This document shows, piece after piece, positions 13,777 through 17,657 of a DNA stretch of 17,657 nt. Under the pieces are notes generated by a model, which was not told the DNA's origin, did not search any database, and was given only the letters and a program-made list of their open reading frames with translations. Positions within the stretch are counted from its first letter, which is position 1. Each line of letters starts with the position of its first letter. Location: contig JACQNW010000129.1 in the NCBI GenBank assembly GCA_016202845.1, positions 1-17,657 of the forward strand, given 5' to 3'. Source of the stretch: Candidatus Aenigmatarchaeota archaeon (GTDB lineage Archaea > Aenigmatarchaeota > Aenigmatarchaeia > GW2011-AR5). The translations under genes and the position numbers were made by a program.

Positions 13777-16524
13777 TTATGTTACCTGAAACTCCTTTGT
13801 TGCTGACCTTGATAAGATCTGGAAAGATAATGGATCCTCGTCTATCCAGTGATTCCAGTTGAACGCATTTACATTGTAAGTCCCTGTATCTGACGACTGT
13901 GGCATTGTAAAGCCAAGTGTGATGTAAGATGTCGTGCCTGGAGATATTGTTGATTTTACTGTGCCAAGATTAATTGGCATTGTACCTTTCATGACCTGTA
14001 CAATCTGCATTGATTCAACCGACTGGTTGCACAAGTTTGCATTTGAAACTTTTACATTATAGAATTTCCCCTTGCCTACTGATGTCGTGTTGCTGAATGT
14101 TGAATTGAGTATCTGAACGTCTGTTATGACAATGCAAAAGTTCTCATCTTCAGCTGCGACAACTGTAAATTTTTTTGTTGAAGAAGTGCCATTGAAAGCA
14201 GATTGCACTTCATATTCACCCGCTTCAGCATTTTCTAAAGACAGTAAACTTAAATATGAACCGTCTGAGCTTGTTGTTTTTTGTGTTGTGAATATGACAC
14301 TTCCGCTTGGTCCCTTGACTAAAAGCCCTACCTGCTTGTTAGCCTCTGAACTGCATGAATTGTCAAGCATGCCTGATATAATTACTGAGTTTCCAACTTC
14401 ATAAATGTTTTTATCAGTGGTCACAGACAAAGTTTGCGTGTTTATGCACTGACAATCTGAGTCTGAAGAATCTGTAGCGCCATCACAATCATTGTCTACC
14501 TGGTCGTTGCAAATTTCTGTTGCTGGTTGCAAAGGCACGCATGCATTATTGTTGCCATTCATACAGACATTGGAAGTAGCCTGGCACGCGCCAACTCCGC
14601 ATGTCTGTGTTCCTAATTCATCTGTCTGCCCATTACAATCATTATCTAAATTATCACAAACCTCTGTCTGCGGTTGCGAAGCAGCCGCATTGCATGTTGT
14701 TCCTGTTCCAGACTGGTTGCAAATGAAAGTTCCTGCAGACTGGCAAACACCTGTGCCTGCAGAGCAAGCCTGCCCCACATTAAATGTTTCATCTGCTTGA
14801 TTATCACAATCATCATCAATGCTATTGCATGTTTCATTTTTAGGATTTACAGAACCAATACATGCGCCCCATGTCCCTGAAGAACATGCCTGAGTGCCGA
14901 ACTCACAAGCACCGACATCTGTTGAGCCACACTGTCTGACAAGCTGCTCATCAACCTGTCCGTCACAATTATTATCAACATTATCACAAACTTCTGCAGA
15001 ACCATCGCCTGCTACTGCATTGCACACGGCTGATGATCCGTCCTCAGAGCAGACAAACGTGCCTGACGCTTCACAAGCGCCTGAACCTGCTGTACAAGAA
15101 GCTCCTAAATTAAACCCTTCATCTGTCTGGCCGTTGCAATTATTATCAGATCCATCACATGTTTCTGTTGTCGGAGTTCCTGCAACAGCGTTGCACACAG
15201 TTGTTGTTTTATCCTGTGAACAAACTTTTGTACCACTGCTAAAGCATGCCCCGATACCTGCGTTGCATGAATCCCCTACGTCAAAGCCTTCATCTACCTG
15301 ACCGTCACAATCATTATCAATTCCGTCTCCACACAATTCTGCTGCTGGACTTCCTGGAGTTACGCTGCATTGTGCTGTGCCATCCTGCGCACATACAAAA
15401 GCGCCTGTTCTTTGGCAAGCACCTACTCCAACATTGCACGATGTTCCTACATTGAATCCTTCGTCTGTCTGACCGTTACAATTATTATCTGAACTGTCGC
15501 ATGTTTCGGTTGATGGCTGTCCTGGAACTGCGTTGCATTTTGTTGATGATCCGTCTTCAGAGCAAACAAATGTTCCTGCAGCTTGGCACACTCCAGTTCC
15601 TGCGCTGCAAGAAGACCCAAGATTAACAAAAGTTTCATCTGTCAAGCCGTCACAGTCATCATCAATACTGTTGCATGTTTCATTTTTTGGTTCAACACTG
15701 TTCTGGCAAACACCCCACTGACCTGCATTGCATGTCTGAGTGCCGAATTCACATGCACCTACATCTGTAGTACCGCATTGCTGAACAAGTTGTTCGTCAA
15801 TGGTTCCATCACAATTATTATCAACATTATCGCATGTTTCTGTTGATGGCTGTCCTGCAACTGCGTTGCAATTTGTACCTGTTCCTGCTTCATTGCAGAT
15901 AAAGATACCTTCAGATGTGCAAGCACCAACACCTTCTGAACAGGCAGAGCCTACATTAAATGTTTCATCTGTCTGACCATCACAATCATCATCAATGTTG
16001 TTGCAAGTTTCTGCAACAGGTTCTGTTGAACCAATACACGCGCCCCATGAACCGGAAGAGCATGTCTGTGTTCCGAATTCGCATGCGCCCACGTCTGTTG
16101 AACCACATGATCTTGTCTGGCCGTTGACACATTCCTGCGCTATTATAACTGACAGGTTGATATTTTTCCTGCTGCCTCCGAATGTTGATCCTGTAGGCGT
16201 TGCTGGTGTAAAGGATGACATGTCAGGAGTTTTTATTTCAAATGTTATTGTCTGACCTGCTGCATCGCCCTGAACTTCAAATGCATTCTGGAAATTTTGT
16301 GATCCATAAACGCCTGAAGCTGATGTAAAATAAGGCGAGCCAAGAGTTTTCTCAATCCCATTTATCATACCCCTGACTTGCGTTCCTGCAGGCGCAGGAA
16401 TCCCGTTTATTGTTAATGAACCGTAAAAAGTATCTGGAAGAAGCACTGCAAATGCTGATTGTGATAAAATTATCACAGCTGTAGCTAAAACTGTAATGCT
16501 CAGTAATTTTATTTGCCCATTCAT
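13777..16524 (-). CDS. Secreted MopE-type multi-repeat metal-binding protein
   Basis: 915-aa exported protein. The start is the ATG at 16524, not the in-frame GTG at 16533, because AGGTG lies 8 nt before the ATG. Residues 1-26 are a signal peptide ending in SAFA. Residues about 29-128 form a beta domain opening LPDTFYGSLTINGIPAPAGT, shared with the next gene upstream. Residues about 128-691 contain ten Cys/Asp motifs of the form C(N/D)..D(N/D)(D/N)C(D/N)G..DE. They alternate with VG..C..G.G.C spacers and three CG(S/T)TDVGACEFGTQ.C...WG.C spacers. This is the putative metal-binding motif family named after the copper-binding surface protein MopE of Methylococcus. About 697-795 is an MG2/Ig-like domain (DKNIYEVGNSVIISG), and 800-915 is a beta-sandwich. 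There is no membrane anchor. Metal identity unknown; Ca2+ or Cu are possibilities. Confidence 0.88.
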   Translation of the reverse strand: MNGQIKLLSITVLATAVIILSQSAFAVLLPDTFYGSLTINGIPAPAGTQVRGMINGIEKTLGSPYFTSASGVYGSQNFQNAFEVQGDAAGQTITFEIKTPDMSSFTPATPTGSTFGGSRKNINLSVIIAQECVNGQTRSCGSTDVGACEFGTQTCSSGSWGACIGSTEPVAETCNNIDDDCDGQTDETFNVGSACSEGVGACTSEGIFICNEAGTGTNCNAVAGQPSTETCDNVDNNCDGTIDEQLVQQCGTTDVGACEFGTQTCNAGQWGVCQNSVEPKNETCNSIDDDCDGLTDETFVNLGSSCSAGTGVCQAAGTFVCSEDGSSTKCNAVPGQPSTETCDSSDNNCNGQTDEGFNVGTSCNVGVGACQRTGAFVCAQDGTAQCSVTPGSPAAELCGDGIDNDCDGQVDEGFDVGDSCNAGIGACFSSGTKVCSQDKTTTVCNAVAGTPTTETCDGSDNNCNGQTDEGFNLGASCTAGSGACEASGTFVCSEDGSSAVCNAVAGDGSAEVCDNVDNNCDGQVDEQLVRQCGSTDVGACEFGTQACSSGTWGACIGSVNPKNETCNSIDDDCDNQADETFNVGQACSAGTGVCQSAGTFICNQSGTGTTCNAAASQPQTEVCDNLDNDCNGQTDELGTQTCGVGACQATSNVCMNGNNNACVPLQPATEICNDQVDNDCDGATDSSDSDCQCINTQTLSVTTDKNIYEVGNSVIISGMLDNSCSSEANKQVGLLVKGPSGSVIFTTQKTTSSDGSYLSLLSLENAEAGEYEVQSAFNGTSSTKKFTVVAAEDENFCIVITDVQILNSTFSNTTSVGKGKFYNVKVSNANLCNQSVESMQIVQVMKGTMPINLGTVKSTISPGTTSYITLGFTMPQSSDTGTYNVNAFNWNHWIDEDPLSFQILSRSATKEFQVT

Positions 16525-16532
16525 CGTTACCA

Positions 16533-16556
16533 CACCTTGTCAAGGAACAAACCTTG
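16533..16556 (-). promoter_or_regulatory. Shine-Dalgarno of the 915-aa gene with two competing hairpins
   Basis: On the minus strand the order is CAAGG, 6 nt, CCTTG, A, CAAGGTG, 8 nt, ATG. The AGGTG is the ribosome site. CCTTG can pair either with the upstream CAAGG or with the CAAGG containing the ribosome site, so the two stems exclude each other. ACAAGGT also appears as a direct repeat. Stems are only about 5 bp, and the second has almost no loop, so any switching role is tentative. Confidence 0.35.
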
Positions 16557-16646
16557 TTGTTTGGACGCACCATCGGCACGTCGTTACACGTTTTCCTCTA
16601 GACGTATCTCCTATCAGGCTAATGTAATTATTTCATAAGAGGAATA

Positions 16647-17657
16647 TTATTTTCTTTTTATTTTTTCCCTTGTTTTTACCGTTGTAGGCTTAATGCTTGG
16701 AGCTGGTGTTGCTCTAAACTTTTTTAACAAAAAGTATGCAACTAAAATGATTATTATAATTGCAACAACTATCATTGCTGTAGTTGCGTTCAAGCTGTCT
16801 CCAAATGCCAAACCTGTTATTGCAGCTCCTTCAGCTGGTGCGCTGACAGCCGCGAGCTTTGTTAATTCAAATGTCGCCTTGTTGCCTGCAATGCGCGTAA
16901 GCGTTATTTTCAAATCAGTTTCTTCGTCCTCGTTAAGATCAACATCCACTGATTCATCAAAGTTGACCAGTGTGTTGGCCCCGTCCACTGTAATTATTGC
17001 TGCGTCACTTCCGAGAACTTTTAACTTAAGTTCGTGTTTTTTGTAAAGATTAAACAATGCTGAATCTCCCTGCGTTAATGTAACTTCAACTGTAACTAAA
17101 CTTAGCAGGTTGTTTCCTAAATCCTGAACTGTGTTCTGAACGCCTTGCTCATTTGCTTCTGTTGTTGTGACAGTTGTCTTTGTTCCGTCGTCAGGGTTTG
17201 TAACAGTTCTTGTTGATGCAGTGCCACTTCCTGAAGAACCCCCGCCTCCTCCTCCGCCACCAGAGCCACCCGAAGGAGCTCCTGTGCTGCCAGCAGGCTT
17301 CAGAACTTCAACACCACTAAAAGTCAAATCCAGTTTCTGGTTCGATCCTGCAATCCAAGCTCCTTTCTGCGCTGCTAGTATTTTGTTTGCCATCTGTGAT
17401 GTTTGAATGTAAAATAATATCTGGTCGCCATTTTTTCCGTCATAAACATAAAGTTTTCCTTCGGACGCATAATAGCTTCCATATTTTCCTTCCACAGTTG
17501 TTGTTAGTGTTCCTTTTTGCAACCCATTAATTTCTGCAGTTATCACAGAACCGGAAGGAACAGGCCTTCCATTGATTGATGCATCTCCGTAGAATGCGGC
17601 GGGCAATTGCGGCGCTGCAAGCACAGGCGCAACAAACATGACTAATATAATTAATGC
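16647..17657 (-). CDS. Membrane-anchored beta-domain surface protein (5' end outside window)
   Basis: The frame is open to the window edge, giving 336 visible residues. Six codons before the first ATG (17639) read ALIILV, completing a hydrophobic signal peptide that ends VLAA, so the real start is beyond 17657. About 18-110 is the 'FYG' beta domain (LPAAFYGDASINGRPVPSG), homologous to the start of the 915-aa protein. A Gly/Ser/Thr-rich linker follows at about 118-165. About 180-265 is a second beta domain (TLTQGDSALFNL, VDLNEDEETDLKITL); from memory it resembles a domain frequent in DPANN membrane proteins. ITGLAFG is at 280-286, a transmembrane helix at about 293-315, and a short basic tail ends KIKRK. 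First gene of the visible surface cluster, 122 nt before the next. It is likely a cell-wall or membrane-tethered partner; function unknown. Confidence 0.82.
   Translation of the reverse strand, partial: ALIILVMFVAPVLAAPQLPAAFYGDASINGRPVPSGSVITAEINGLQKGTLTTTVEGKYGSYYASEGKLYVYDGKNGDQILFYIQTSQMANKILAAQKGAWIAGSNQKLDLTFSGVEVLKPAGSTGAPSGGSGGGGGGGGSSGSGTASTRTVTNPDDGTKTTVTTTEANEQGVQNTVQDLGNNLLSLVTVEVTLTQGDSALFNLYKKHELKLKVLGSDAAIITVDGANTLVNFDESVDVDLNEDEETDLKITLTRIAGNKATFELTKLAAVSAPAEGAAITGLAFGDSLNATTAMIVVAIIIIILVAYFLLKKFRATPAPSIKPTTVKTREKIKRK

Noticed and set aside
14450..16010. Regularly spaced repeats resembling a CRISPR array
   Set aside because: The periodicity follows codons of the MopE motif (Asp/Asn/Cys), the repeats are imperfect and contiguous coding sequence, and spacing varies.
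13777..16533. GTG start at 16533 for the 915-aa protein
   Set aside because: AGGTG is 8 nt before the ATG at 16524, and the GTG overlaps that ribosome site.
17220..17280. Low-complexity glycine run as a possible frameshift or assembly slip
   Set aside because: The frame continues through into a well-formed beta domain and anchor, and Gly/Ser/Thr linkers of this kind are normal in archaeal surface proteins; the 447-aa protein has a similar one.
16647..17639. Right-edge gene complete from the ATG at 17639
   Set aside because: The six codons upstream add ALIILV, which completes the hydrophobic core of a signal peptide, so the ATG is internal and the gene is truncated by the window.

Overview
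The window looks like an archaeal chromosome segment, most likely from a DPANN lineage such as Woesearchaeota or Pacearchaeota. The domain call is fairly confident; the lineage is a tentative call from protein style. Evidence for archaea: an ADP-forming acetyl-CoA synthetase alpha subunit, TATA-like boxes 25-27 nt before start codons that imply leaderless transcripts, GGTG Shine-Dalgarno motifs, and secreted proteins rich in Asn-X-Ser/Thr sequons with C-terminal membrane anchors and lysine-rich tails.

Left part (1-3569). A 5'-truncated ADP-forming acyl/acetyl-CoA synthetase alpha subunit runs rightward. It converges on a leftward mntA-hepT (MNT/HEPN) toxin-antitoxin pair. Divergent from mntA is a cytosolic eight-bladed PQQ-type beta-propeller protein of unknown ligand.

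Right part (3590-17657). Four genes on the minus strand all encode exported proteins. In transcription order they are: (i) a 5'-truncated, membrane-anchored beta-sandwich protein; (ii) a 915-aa protein with about ten MopE-type metal-binding motifs and no anchor; (iii) a 2854-aa secreted mosaic giant; (iv) a 447-aa membrane-anchored protein with one MopE motif and a thrombospondin-1-like motif. Proteins i and ii share an N-terminal 'FYG' domain. Proteins i and iv share an ITGLAxG-TM-Lys tail. Proteins ii, iii and iv share MopE motifs. The set therefore looks like one functional cell-surface module, perhaps for metal/calcium binding or adhesion; that role is inference.

The giant reads, in order: signal peptide, two SdrD-B-like domains, a Myxococcus-type Cys repeat, three tandem Cys-rich units of about 390 aa (40 Cys in the first), MopE/Ig-like modules, a von Willebrand A domain with a MIDAS motif, a lamin-tail domain, an FN3-like domain, and two related C-terminal domains. 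I do not recognise the 390-aa unit, and it is the best candidate for something undescribed. The giant's upstream region carries a perfect 13-bp inverted repeat, and the 915-aa gene has two mutually exclusive short hairpins at its Shine-Dalgarno. No tRNA, rRNA, CRISPR array or insertion sequence was seen, and no gene-free stretch exceeds 300 bases.
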